From the NCBI GenBank assembly GCA_030248195.1, contig JASAND010021265.1:62001-126000 (forward strand): 64,000 nt of DNA, written 5' to 3'. Origin of the DNA: Trissonchulus latispiculum (taxonomy: Eukaryota; Nematoda; Enoplea; Enoplida; Ironidae). Made by a program: the position numbers and the translations under genes. How positions within the stretch are numbered: the stretch's first letter is position 1; every line of letters starts with the position of its first letter. Shown piece after piece: positions 47,310-59,206 of the stretch. Below the pieces are notes generated by a model. The model had not been told where the DNA came from, made no database searches, and worked only from the letters and a program-made list of their open reading frames with translations.

Positions 47310-47894
47310 TGTAACGGATAGGGCTGACACATAGTCAACCTATCTGTTACTGCTGTGTTATCTCACGTGATGATCATGCCTGTCTAGACTGCTTCCTGTT
47401 TACATCTTAGTCAGTCTGTGTTATTTCCCCGTATTGTATAGTCGCTCCTCTGTATACGCTCCTTCCTCTATTTATCTGTATTATATTCCCTTAACTCCCC
47501 ACAGTTATTTCTGGTGCGTTGGCCCCGGCCAACCCTGTGTAAACTGTAAGTTACATCTTGTATAAGTGTTTTGTTTGCTTGAGGGTTCAGCCCATTTTAT
47601 ATTATCTTTATATAATTATTACTTGTTGTTTGTTCTATAATAAAGTGTATTCAGTTAGGGTTTGTATTTCTTCTGAGCTCCTGCTAGGTAGGTAATTCTA
47701 TTCTGAGTGCGTGAGAGTGCGAGTCATCTCGCCCTTAGGATCGGATCTACCCCTGCGTATAATTATCTGGCGAGGCTGTCCCGACCGTCTCCTGTAGTCG
47801 GTCAGTTATCCATCTGTGCCACGGTCTCCGCGTCCGCTACGTCTGGGCGTGGTAACGGTGTTAGTACGTAGGAAAACCTACTAGCCCCGCTATA
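47310..47894 (+). mobile_element. Solo LTR, TGTAACGG family, copy 2
   Basis: Starts TGTAACGGATAGGG, ends CCCCGCTATA, flanked by ATTA at 47306-47309 and 47895-47898. It contains CTATAATAAAGTG, a polyadenylation-type motif expected in an LTR R region, and the CTGGCGAGGCTGTCCCGACC segment shared with 24033-24797. It is inserted in or next to an older inverted copy of the large repeat. Confidence 0.8.
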
Positions 47895-47999
47895 ATTATA
47901 ACCTGGATCGGCTTGAAAATAAGGATAGCCTCTTAATCTTAGGTTCGAGTTTATTATGGGCTGATCCTGACTTCAGGTTTGTATCTAAAACAGGAAATT

Positions 48000-48800
48000 T
48001 AAAAGCCAATTCGAAAGTGGACCCTGATTTTATAACCCGTTCCCATAGGATGCACTACTCATAGGCATGGTCCGGTCCGGATGCTATCAGACACTCCCAA
48101 AATGAATCCTGCTCTTGATCCTGAACCCGATGTTGGATTTATTCTCTCCCCATATCAAAACCCTGGACACATTAGTGTGAATTCGTACCTATGTTGTAAA
48201 AATTTGATTTTATGCGCCACATTTTTTCAAAAACCGGATGAAACTTCCCCCATTTTTTGAATGCTGTTCTGTAGTTTGAAAATTAAAAGTCTAAAGCCAG
48301 TTGAGAGAGAGCACTAAAAAGTAACAACTAACCTGCCACGCTGCTAACTAAGAATTGTTCCCGGATTTTGGTAACCTAATTTGCCTAAATATAGCATCTT
48401 TGACAGCTATTCTATGGATCAAAATGTTGCGCGAGGGGGGCTGCAAATATAAGTCCAATTGAAAATCTGACTTTGGGGGACCGGATTAATAACTGCAGCA
48501 CATACAAAGTCATGACACACCGCGCAAACACAAACTTAAAATTGAAAGAACTCAAAATAGCTGAACTTGCAAGCATTAGGCCCCCTACGGTTAAAAAACG
48601 AGCAGTGGCAACATACTAAGCCAATGCTGAACATAGGGTGAATAGGGCTAGAGAAGGGCACCCGTAGTGCTAAACATTAGCTATTTACCGTGACAATAGT
48701 TCTGCCTCCAGGCAGAACAAAAAAGCGACATACGAAAGCAGCGCCGTATAAGCTTACATCTTGAACTTCCACCTTCAACTTATACTAAGCTAACGAAATG
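48000..48800 (-). repeat. Inverted diverged copy of the large repeat
   Basis: Runs antiparallel to 55960-56700 and 59720-60460. Examples are GTCACGGCAAATAGCT against 48680-48700 and GGCGCATAAAATCAAATTTT against 48205-48225. It is clearly more diverged than the other two copies are from each other. Confidence 0.75.
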
Positions 48801-49812
48801 TTGAATCGAAAAACGGATTTCAGTTTTGTGCTCTGCAACCCTGAAAACACGTGAACACAAATTTTCATCAAAATCGAAGACAATAATAGTTCCCCTTGTT
48901 CCTCCCTTGCGAATCAAAAAAATCGCTTTTTGCTAAATCGACAACTTTGCGAAATTTGAACTCAGCCTGGTCGAAAACATACCTGTAGCAAATTTTAGCT
49001 CGATTGATCACGTTTAGCGGAATCTGTTCCTGGAGGGATTTTCTCGTAAAAGATCCGCTACAACTTCAACCCTTCAATCAACTGCTAGTGGATCAAGGAG
49101 ACCGAAGAGTGAAGAGACGTTCTGTCAGGACTGAAAGGAAAGAATTGGCCCAGCCGGGTATCGAACCAAATTAAAGACCCACAAAACAAAACAAAGATTA
49201 ATGTGGACTATATATATTAATAAAATTAAGCCAGTAAAATTGTAGACTGTTGTGGTATAGAAACCGTTTTGAATCTGCCGTCAGACTTGCTTATTTATGA
49301 ACGAATATAAACTGTGCCTTCAAACAGATTTCTGACAACTAGAAAATCGACAGTTATTTCACCTGACAGCCTGTTTGACGATTTTCCACACTACTGGCTT
49401 TAGATAGATTATCCTCAGTCTTTGTGGTATAGAAAATGCAAAGGATTTGTAAATTGAGCACATTATCTATGCCTTTCAGGCTATTTAAACAGCGCCTTTA
49501 CGGTCAGCCTAATCAAAACAAGGAAACCTCATTTACTGAAGCTTTATTAGAAAACATCCGCTTCTCCTCATTATCAAACTGTTCTTCCCCCTGTAAAACC
49601 ACCCTATGTTTAAATTAGATCATCGTTTTTTTGCATACACCCAGATCTATTTACGTCAAGTCCTCCTGGGCATTAATTTAGTATGAAATGCTTTGGTAGC
49701 CTTTACTACTTTGGTGGTCCAGCCTGGTCCTCAATTTTTGGGTGCTTGGTGGGAGGTGTGCAACTTTCTTTCATTAATTCGGCTCATGTTTAGTAATGCT
49801 TTCTTGAAAAAA

Positions 49813-49932
<120 letters not shown>

Positions 49933-49945
49933 AAGTATACTTTGT

Positions 49946-50101
49946 AGCACGGTTTCTAGTGCATTCACAGATATGTACGTTCATCGTGCGGGAAGCTCCG
50001 AGTGTGCGACACGAGTGCGCGAAGCGCACGAGTGTCGCGCACGAGGGCTTCCCGCCCGATGAATTTACAAATCTGTGAATGCAAAACCGTGCTACAAAGT
50101 A
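49946..50101. mobile_element. Small MITE with TTTGTAGCACGG ends
   Basis: Ends TTTGTAGCACGGTTTC and, inverted, TTTGTAGCACGGTTTT enclose a GC-rich palindrome GAGTGCGCGAAGCGCAC near 50010-50030. Target duplication is unclear. Confidence 0.6.
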
Positions 50102-50464
50102 CTTGTATAACGAATAAGGCACAAAGCCTTTGTCCCAACGGTCAAAACTTTTACAATAAATAAAATATTAATTTTACGGAGATATGTACCTTGACTACAT
50201 TTACCTAGTTTTCGTTCCAAAACTATGTACATCGTGTTTAAAAGCCATTAAAATGCAAAAATATAATTTTTATCGAGATAAGATCACATACTGGTATTAC
50301 GTAATCTCCGTGCTACAAATTATTTGTAGTACGCTGCAGCGTGCTACAAATAATTTGTAGCACGATGCACGTCAGAGCGTGCTCTCATCTATATGTAGGA
50401 ACTAATCTTCAGTTGAAAAATAGATATAAGTTATACAAGTATATATGTATATATATGTGAAATA

Positions 50465-50560
50465 AAATGATGTCACTGCAACACCTGTACTTGAAAAAAA
50501 TCATCTTCTAAGCGGGATCGAATCCTAAATCTTCGAGTTTTAACACTCTGTTGAAATCAG
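50465..50560 (-). repeat. tRNA-derived SINE with core
   Basis: Plus strand reads GATGTCACTGCAACACCTG, the tail-side core of the family, then GCGGGATCGAATCC, the B-box region on minus. Confidence 0.6.
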
Positions 50561-51018
50561 CCCTGTGTTACAACATGGAACTGCATTTTCCACATCTCAT
50601 TTTTCATTTTTTGTTCTAGCAGTTCAGACAGCTACACGAGTATCGAAGGCAACTTTTTCTGCTTCATTTTCTGCTTCAGCTTCAGAATCAAATAAAAGAA
50701 ATGAACCAGCTTGTTGTCACATGACCCTAAAATTTTAAGCTACTCCATCAAATTTTCAATGCTGGCTGCAAATGTTACAGCAAGCAAAATGTATTGACTG
50801 CAGAGCACATAATTTTACCCTTTGATTCCCGCAGCTTAGAAATGACGTAACAAGAGTACTTGCCAGTTCCAATCTGAAAAAGTAGCTTCTCAAACAGCAG
50901 TTGTTAGATTTTGACGATTGACAAAAAAGCACAAAACGTGCAGGTTGTTTATCACATTTGAGTCTCAAGCTGTGTTAGCTCCTTGTTATCACTGAGAACG
51001 AACTCAAGGGCCGTCAAC

Positions 51019-53821
51019 ATGACTAATTTGATGATTTGCATTTTGATAACTGCTATCAGTCAAGGTAAGTGAGAGTAGTACTCTTCAATGACGAATACAT
51101 TTTCAGCTTATGGATAATTGGTATTAGAAAGGTGAGAGCGCAACAAATCTATGTAAATCATAACGGCCTCTGCGCCTTAGTGGCAGGCGAAGCAAAATTT
51201 ATACAATTTTGCTAATTGTAAGGGAATACTGATAAGCCTGATATGGGAGTTCAGCTGATGGCTCGGGGTTGCAGTGGGTTTGCATGTCTGATTCCGGAGC
51301 AGTAGGGCCTTGGTTCGAACCTCGGTCGGACAAATTCTTTCTATTCGGAATGAAAAGCTGATCCTCCCTCTTCCCTTCTCTCTCCTAGGTCCTGGTATTT
51401 GTGGGTACCAGTGTGCCTGACCCTGACGCTTCCAGTATGGGCTATCTCCTCGGTTTCTTGTTGGCGCGAGGCTGCATCAGGACCAGGTCCACTAGGTCGA
51501 TTTGATGTAAAGGGGTCTGTTGAACGTGACGGTGTACTCGAAATCTTTTGACAGACGCAAAGAGGCCAGCATTTATCACAGACATGGCGAACTTAAGGTT
51601 TTTGTTCGTTTTTATAGGCCTTTAAGAGGCCAGCATTTATCACAGTTTAATTTAAGATTTAACTCAATTAGATTGAAGATTTAAACTTTAAGATTTAATC
51701 ACAATTTAAGATTTTTGTTCATTTTTATAGGCCTTTGCCTTCAGGCTGACATTCATCGACTCCACTCAGACCTGATGCAGGACTATAGAACCGAAATTCG
51801 ACCAACAGTTGATCAGCACAAGCCAATGACTGTGGGCGTCTTCCTGTGTCTCAATCAAATTGTAGACGTTGTGAGTTCACTGTCAGAACTGAAATTAGCG
51901 GGCACAATGCTCTTGCAATTCTTATTTCTATGCCACAACAGTCTACAGTTTTACTGACTTAATTTTATTAATACTAAAGTCTGACACAAAAATGTGTGTA
52001 CAAAACCTGTAAGGCCTCCAGTGAACTCAATATACGCCGTAACCCCATAAAACCATATATTTTCGGAATCCTTGCAGCGAGATGAACATTTTTATAAAAT
52101 TTAAAATTTTTTAAAATTTCAAAAATTTTAAAATATCGGTTTTTCGGGGAATTTTTTCGGACCGTTCCAGCTATTCAGCTCATTCCTTCAGAAAAATTTT
52201 CCCGTCCGAAGACGCATCGATTGACCCAAGAACGAAAAAATCGGTTGAGAAATAAGCATTTTATTCCAAAATTTCGTTTTTCCATTTCCTTTGATGTTTG
52301 CCGCTTTTTGCAAGTTTGACTGGTTATTACTCGCGACTGGTTTTTGGCTCTCTTTGATGTTGCCGCCGTGATTTGACTGAAGCAGTGTAAACTAGAAAAA
52401 CTAGCTGAAATAAGGGATATTGTTTAAAAATTCATTGCTGGCGCAATATAAATCGCAGCAAGAAAAGCTTTATATCGTTGGATTCAGCTCAGCTTGAGTT
52501 TTATGATTATGTTATTTTTCTTCACTTTTGCTAAATCTTCTTTGCCGAAAGTTTTGGTCAAAAAGTGGTATTTTTCAAAAAAATCGATTTTTAAAATTTG
52601 AAATACCACATATATCAGGTCAAAGCAGACGCCTAGGCGGTCCTGAAAATCTAATCGAAAAAATTTTAAGTTGAGCGAGTCGCGAGTAATAACCAGTCAA
52701 AATTGCAAAAAGCGGCAAAAATCAAAGGAAATGGAAAAACGAAATTTTGGAATAAAATGCTTATTTCTCTACCGATTTTTTTCGTTCTTGTGTCAATCGA
52801 TGCGTCTTCGGACGGGAAAATTTTTCTGAAGGAATGAGCTGAATAGCTGGAACGGTCCGAAAAAATTCCCCGAAAAACCGATATTTTAAAATTTTTGAAA
52901 TTTTAAAAAATTTTAAATTTTATAAAAATGTTCATCTCGCTGCAGGTATTCCGAAAATATATGGTTTTATGGGGTTACGACGTATACTGAGTTCACTGGA
53001 GGCCTTACAAATTTTGTACACACATTTTTGTGTCAGACTTTAGTCCACATTAATCTTTGTTTTGTTTTGTGGTTCTTTTAGCTGTATGCTAAGTTACAGC
53101 CTGTAGGAGGTGTGTCACTTTCAAACATAAAAGTAAATAGTGGTTATCAACTGGGACAGCATTAAACTATATACATAGCAACCAAACAGATTCATTTTAG
53201 TTCATTCGCATATAAACACACGCTCTTCAGTGCTAAGTGATACGCTACGCTAACGCCGAGATCTCGGAGGGGGCACGCTTATACACGTACTTTTGAAAGG
53301 AGGTAAACGATTAGCCAATCAGATGTCTTTTAGTTCAAATACACATTCTTAACAGTGATAAACGGCACCACCTTCGATATTTTAGCCTTAATGTGCCGAG
53401 CATCGAGGTAGCTTATTATATTAGGAAGAGCCTAGTGTCTGACTCTTCCTATAATAAACTCGTACCAGGACTTTTTTTACTAACTAACTTATTTTACTTA
53501 TTCTACTACTCATTTTACCTAACTATCGGATCCAAGCCCGGGAATGGGGGTAGAAAACAAAACAAAAATTAAACCAAAACAATAATTTTTGTTTGAAGTG
53601 TTATTATCACTGTCACAATCAGTACAAAAGGTATGAATTGTTTTCTTAAGATTAACTCAAAAGAAATGTTCTTTCACACTCTGTCATTTTTCTTTCAGCA
53701 TTATTATCATTATTGTAAAATTAAGCTATAGATTCTGTGTTTTCTAAATTATTTGAATGCTATTATTTTATTTCAGAAGGAATCTGCTAACACCATTGTG
53801 ATTGGCGCCAGCATGGATTTG
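51019..53821 (+). CDS. Nicotinic-type Cys-loop receptor subunit, 5' part only (gene D)
   Basis: Three exons are visible: 51019-51064 (signal peptide), 51731-51870 and 53777-53821. Sizes and phases match gene B exons 1-3 (46 here against 64, then 140 and 45; phases 1, 0, 0). Exon 2 contains DIHRLHSDLM and exon 3 KESANTIVIGASMDL, close to gene B's DVHRLHSDLM and KETSNSIIVTASLDL, so D and B are nearer to each other than to C. The exon 3 donor GTAAGA is good, but no exon with the expected W-x-D-E-F-L pattern, Cys-loop or membrane segments is found in the remaining 10 kb. The gene either continues beyond the window across a very long intron or is a truncated duplicate. Intron 1 has a SINE; intron 2 has a long palindrome. 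Confidence 0.6.
51220..51335 (+). repeat. SINE copy, 'GATAAGCCTGATATGGGAG' family
   Basis: GATAAGCCTGATATGGGAGT, then TCAGCTGATGGCTCGGGGTT and GGTTCGAACCTCGGTCGGAC. It lies in gene D intron 1. Confidence 0.7.
51977..53040. mobile_element. Asymmetric palindrome, AAGTCTGACAC ends, TA target
   Basis: Same family as 26705-28044, flanked by TA within CTA...TAG. The right arm is full length; the left arm lacks roughly 270 bp next to the centre, and the central spacer is in opposite orientation to that of the other copy. It lies in gene D intron 2. Confidence 0.85.
53190..53460. mobile_element. Partial copy of CGAGATCTCGG palindromic MITE
   Basis: Shares CGCATATAAACACACGC, GCCGAGATCTCGG, TTAGCCAATCAGATG and TTAATGTGCCGAGCATCGAG with 44015-44450. 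Confidence 0.6.
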
Positions 53822-55445
53822 GTAAGAGTATAATTATTAATTTATTAATTAATTAAAATTAATTAAAATTAATTTTGCAAATTATTGGGTACAGGTTTCT
53901 CGCCATGTTCAGGTGTCTATGTCTAAGAAATGAAATTATTTAAAACCATCGCTTTAGCTCCCAAGTTGTTGAGTTTAAGATTAGGTTGACAGAACTACGC
54001 AACATGTCATTCAAGCTACTTTTAAGGAATTTTATTTAAAGTAAGAATGTTTGTTTCCTAATCTGAAGTTGGAAGTGTGACGGATCGGATCCAAGCACAT
54101 GCTGCACTTTCGCTTCATTCTAGTTTGTGTCCAAGTATGAATGAAAGTTGCCAAATTTCTGCATTCGTGCTTATATTTGAGCAGAAATGCAACTGTAGTG
54201 TAGGGAGTAATATATGCAAATTACCCCCTGTTATTTCGGGTCTTGTATTTACTTCCGTATTTATACTTTGTTTACTTTGGCTACTTACCCGCCTGATTGA
54301 TTGTAATTGTCATAGGTGTTTATCAGCCATTCGTTGGCTGATGTACTGGCGGCGCTGTATGTCTCTCTCTAATGCTGTCTGTGTTTTCAATTTTGGAAGT
54401 TTTAAAATTGAATTGAAGATGAATGGAACAATATCATACATGGGCAATGAACCTGGCTCTAACCTGAATCTGTTACAATATATATAAATTTTAGCAAGAT
54501 GGTTTATCTTGCCACGAAATTTCGCAAGACTACTATCTTGCCAAAATTTTTTAGAATATAGCAAGATAGTCATCTTGCCGGTTTCAATCTGAAAGATAGT
54601 GTCTTGTCTCTGTGATGCCAATTTTAATATCTTGGTACGACATATATACATTTCACGAAAGTCCACCACGTAGAGGAATAGTAAACGGGGACATTTACAC
54701 TAAAAGCTCCAAATTACACTACAGGCCGAGAGAATGTATTCTGTTTTTACGTACTAATGTACATCACATTAAATGCTCATAGACCTATTTAAAAGACGAC
54801 AACCCTCATTAGGTTTCAGATTACAATCTCTGTGTTCTGCATATAAAATTAGTTTTTCTCTAAAACATCTGTAATGAAGTTGCTTTGATCTGAATTAAAA
54901 TTTGCTTTCTTCTTTGTTCTGGTTCAGCCTAGTCGGTTAGGGTTCTGTAGCAACTTAATCCTTTACACGGAGGGTCAGCACGTCTGCTGGGATTAGCAAA
55001 CTTAGACACAGGATGCCCAAAAGGTGGTTTGTCCAGAAATGGGTATCCTTGTAGCCAACCCGGATGGGGTCCTGGTTGTGAGTTCGTTTGATGGGTAGGG
55101 ATGGAGAGGTAGAGACAAGCGGGGTCGATGCCTGTCTTTCTTGAAACTGGATTAGTATCAGTTCGCAACAGTGAGTCCTGATACGTATCTTGATAGACTG
55201 ATCAAGATATACAACTGGATAATTCGTCTCGGCTTCCTTTGATGATCAGGGATTGGGATCTCAAACTCGAGATCCTTCACTTACTTGTATAGGGGGACGG
55301 TTGATCCTGATCCAATGGCTTTGTCCAGTGTATGTGTGCACCCTAGATTAAACGCTTGCTGAGGCACACTTAAATTTATTAAGAATTAATATAATTCTCA
55401 ACAGTTACAATGGTTAGATAAATGGGGGTATTACAATTGACAATA
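53822..55445. other. Gene D intron or 3' flank; repeats
   Basis: 54490-54610 carries several copies of AAGATAGTCATCTTGCC-type inverted motifs. From about 54870 to 55445 the sequence shares order and motifs (GTAATGAAGTTGCT, GGAGGGTCAGCACGTC-like, GTAGCCAACC, GTGAGTTCGTTTG, GATCCTGATCCAA) with 63390-63900, so it is an interspersed, possibly LTR-derived, repeat. No receptor exon is seen. Confidence 0.5.
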
Positions 55446-57970
55446 AACGCAATCTTTTAGATAAATTTACCAAATTTTGCAAATTTTAACCAATACAGTT
55501 ATTTTTGATGAAAACAACATTCTTTGGACGAGTTTTAGTAAAACAGCGACTTTTTAGTAAAAAACCCGGCGAAGTCGGAAAATTTTAGGAAATTTGAGTC
55601 TGAAAACTTAATTTTTTGCCATTTCCTTACTCCTTGTAGCCGACTTTCTTACCGCTTCTGAGAGCAATTTTGGTACCACTTGTGGGGGAATTCGCCAGAA
55701 GAGGGGTATTTCTTCAGTGTTCACCTGCAAATGTATCTATGTAAAACCTCGAAAAATTGAATTAGAAAAGGGGATTTCAACTGTAGAAGCTTTTCGGAAT
55801 TTGCTTGCGGAATACGCTTTGAAATTGCATCGGATTTTTTTTTCAAAAAATGCTTTAGCGAAAAGAAGGATCTCATAATTCCGGTTCAGAAAATATATAC
55901 TTTACGGCAGCCATCTTGAAGCGCTTTTGAGATATAGAGAGAACAATTCCGCTTTCTATTTTTGTTCTGCCTGGAGGCAGAATAGCACAGCAAGATTGTC
56001 ACGGCAAATAGCTATGTTTAGCACTATGGGCACCCTTCTCTAGCCCTATTCACCCTATTGTTCACATTGGCTTAGTATGTTGCCAGTGCTCGTTTTTCAG
56101 CCGAAGGGGGCCTAATGCTTGCAAGTTCAGCTATTTTGATTTCTTTTAATTTTAAGTTTGTGTTTGCGTGATGTGTCATGACTTTGTATGTGCTGTAATT
56201 TTTATTCCGGTCCCCCGGTCAGATTTTCAATTGGACTTATACATTTGCAGCCCCCCGCGCAACGTTTTGATCCATTGATAGCTGTGAAAGATGCTATATT
56301 TATGCAAATTAGGTTAGCAAAATCTGGAATCAATTCTTAGTTAGCAGCATGGCTGGTTAGTTGCTACTTTTTAGTGCTCTCTCTCTCTCTCAACTGGCTT
56401 TAGACATTTAATTTTTAAACGACAGAACAGCATTCAAGAAAAATGGGGGAAGTTTCATCCGGTTTTTGAAAAAATGTGGCGCATAAAATCAAATTTTTAC
56501 AACATAGGTACCAATTCACACTAAGGTGTCCAGAGTGTTGAATATGGGGAGAGAATAAATTCAAGATCGAGTTCAGGAACAACAGCAGGATTCATTTCGG
56601 GAGTGTCTGATAGCATCCGGACCATGGCTATAAGTAATGCATCCTTATGTGAACGGGTTATAAAATCAGGGTCCACTTTTGAATTGGCTTTTAAGGAGGG
56701 GGCTATGAACGGGTTGGCACGAAATTGTCGGTGAGAGCTACTTTTCCCCCACAACGTTAGCCAACATATCAAAGTAAAAACGTTTAGGGTGGGAAACAAT
56801 ATATCTCACATGTACGGTTTTTGGCAGGACGCCAAAGTACTAATTTTGGTGCGAAAAATGGGATTTTTCAAAAAATTTTTTTCAGTTCTTATAGATTAAC
56901 GGTTTGACCAATTCTGAAACTTTCAACCACAAATGTTAACTGTTACTAGTGCTAAATATTAAAAGCATTCCGGCTTTCGAGCGTTGCTTCTTTATTCAGC
57001 TGTAACAGCTCAAAATTTGAAATTTGGCAAAATGATGCGATGTGACCGTGCGTCGTTTTCGATCGAATAAAATTGACAGCCCCTAGCCTACCCCAGCTTT
57101 TTACCAAATATTAGGCTCTAATAGGGGCAAACTGTCTGTAAGTTTCGAGGGCATTGGTTTTCTGGTTAGTGTACTAGCCAACTTTTTGTTAAGAAATATC
57201 CCTTATTTATAGGCCTGAAAAGCTAAGCGCAGTAAAAGTGGGGTCAAAAAAATTTTGTCTCCGATTTTGCCGAAAAGGTGCTTATAGGGGTAATGTGACC
57301 TGCTAAATCCTAATATGAAATCATTATTTTCGATATGACGCCTTCTTCGTTCAGTATGCGCTTACTAAGAGTTCCATCCATACTCCGAGAAATCAATCAG
57401 CAGTTCTAAACATTGGAGCGAGGCTTAGTGACCTAGCTTTCAGCACATCTTGGGACACTCACTGGCCTGTAATGCGAAAGTTTCAGCCGATTCTGCCACA
57501 GTACTTTGGAGTGATTGACTCACATTTTCGAAATGGCACCAAATAACAGCGCCAATATCGATAATGTAATCTAGCACTGCAAACGCAGGGATTAACGAAA
57601 TCACGTCATTTTTTACCTTTTACGTAAGTTAAGACAGATACTTGGTATAGTAATTGGAGCAAAGTTGGGTTCATTTGGTAAACCACAGCTCACTAGACGT
57701 TACCTCCACCAGTATAGACCTACAACACCCTATTTTTTGAACTTTTATTGTATCGCACAGAAAAGAATACAATACATACAAAGAATACAATCTAGAGATT
57801 GTTTTACAAGATATCAAAGCACTATATGTCTGAACTATTTCTGGAAAATTTGGGTACCGTACCTTGCGAATAGCGATCATTGCGAGACGAAGTTTGTGTA
57901 CGTGTCATGTCGAGCTTTTGGACCGACAGCACCAACTTCTGATGGCTCCACAGGACGCTACGCTGCATGG
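55446..57970. repeat. 2.5-kb direct duplication, copy 1
   Basis: Nearly identical to 59207-61728. Visible differences are mostly short length changes in T runs, a CT run and single bases. Both copies have the same borders: they begin at AACGCAATCTTTTAG and end at ACGCTACGCTGCATGG. No convincing gene: a 128-codon frame at 57665-58051 crosses the border and is not preserved as a protein unit. Confidence 0.92.
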
Positions 57971-59206
57971 CTCTGGCACCCGGCAGACCGGCGTCCGACA
58001 AAAATTCATACTCCCCCAAACCTGGCGAGGCTCGTCCCGCCGCCTGGATAATATCTCCTTAGTAGTCAGGTCCGTATTACATTGTGCCAGTCCCTTGTAG
58101 TGGAGGTAGTGCTGTGGTTTAACTCCCGGGCTTCTCCATTACAAAATTTCAGTTTTTTTGGTTTAAAACTGTTTGAGTTATTATATTTTTTAGATTCTTA
58201 AAATCCTTGGATCTTTGCCGCTGCTTCGACTTTGACTTTCACTTCGACTCGCTCAACGGAAAATTTTTTGATTAGATTTTCAGGACCGCCTAGGCGTCAG
58301 CTTTCAAATGACATGTGTGGTATTTAAAAATTTGAAAGTCGAGTTTTTCGAAAACCATCACTTTCGACCCAAAATTTCGGCAGCGAAGCTAGTAAAAGTG
58401 AGTATATCATAATATCATAATCATAAAGTTCAATCTGAGCTGAATCCAATCCAATAAAGTTTTCGTGGCCGCGACTTATATTGCGGCGGAAATGAATTTT
58501 TAAACATTTTCCCTTATTTCAGCTTGTTTTTGCTAGTTTACTCCAGAGTTGGAAGCGGTTACCATTTTGGCAACCCACCCGCCCCAATACACGCAAGCTG
58601 GTACCCGCCCTGCTAAGCCCCGCGGCCAACTGAACCCCTCAAGAAACCCGCAAAATGTTTCTAATGCTATACGACTACTATGCTGGTAAATTTATTGAAA
58701 ATACGAACAATGAAAAATAAACTTATTTAAGCTTCTAAACTACTTTGCCTGCTAATGTATGGAGATGCTTTGACGAAATGTGGATTAACCCAAATTGCCC
58801 AAGGTTAAGCCCAGGTTCCGACCGGAACCAAAATTTTGTAATTTTTTGGCAATTTTTAGTGAAATGTTTGGAATTTTAAAAGTCAAAATTAAGTTAAATT
58901 GGTACAATCGTTAGTTTTTATTTCTCATCAATTTTTAATGAAACCTGCAATAGCATGTTATTTTGTCGATACTTGAATCTATGGTAAAATCTGGATTTTG
59001 AAGAAACTTCTCCTGTTTAGATTCCCATTTTAGTCCCGGCCTCGAATCCGGCCCGGTGCGTTTATACGAAAAATTAATTTTGGGCCATGTAGTTTCGAAA
59101 AAACCTTAGCATATTCCAGAAATTAAAAAATGATTAAGGTGTTTGCTGAAAATTATGCACCGTTCAGCTATCGACACCGCGTTTAGTCTTTAGCCATTTT
59201 TGCCAG
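57971..59206. other. Spacer between the two duplicated copies
   Basis: 58240-58545 is a diverged fragment of the arm of the AAGTCTGACAC palindromes (GATTAGATTTTCAGGACCGC and CCTTATTTCAGCT are shared). The remainder has no recognised gene. Confidence 0.6.

Noticed and set aside
54077..54487. 136-codon frame with hydrophobic stretch, considered as a receptor D membrane exon
   Set aside because: No M1-M4 motif, no fitting splice sites and no similarity to genes B or C.
57665..58051. 128-codon frame repeated at 61423-61746
   Set aside because: It recurs only because the DNA is duplicated; the frame crosses the duplication border and ends differently in each copy.
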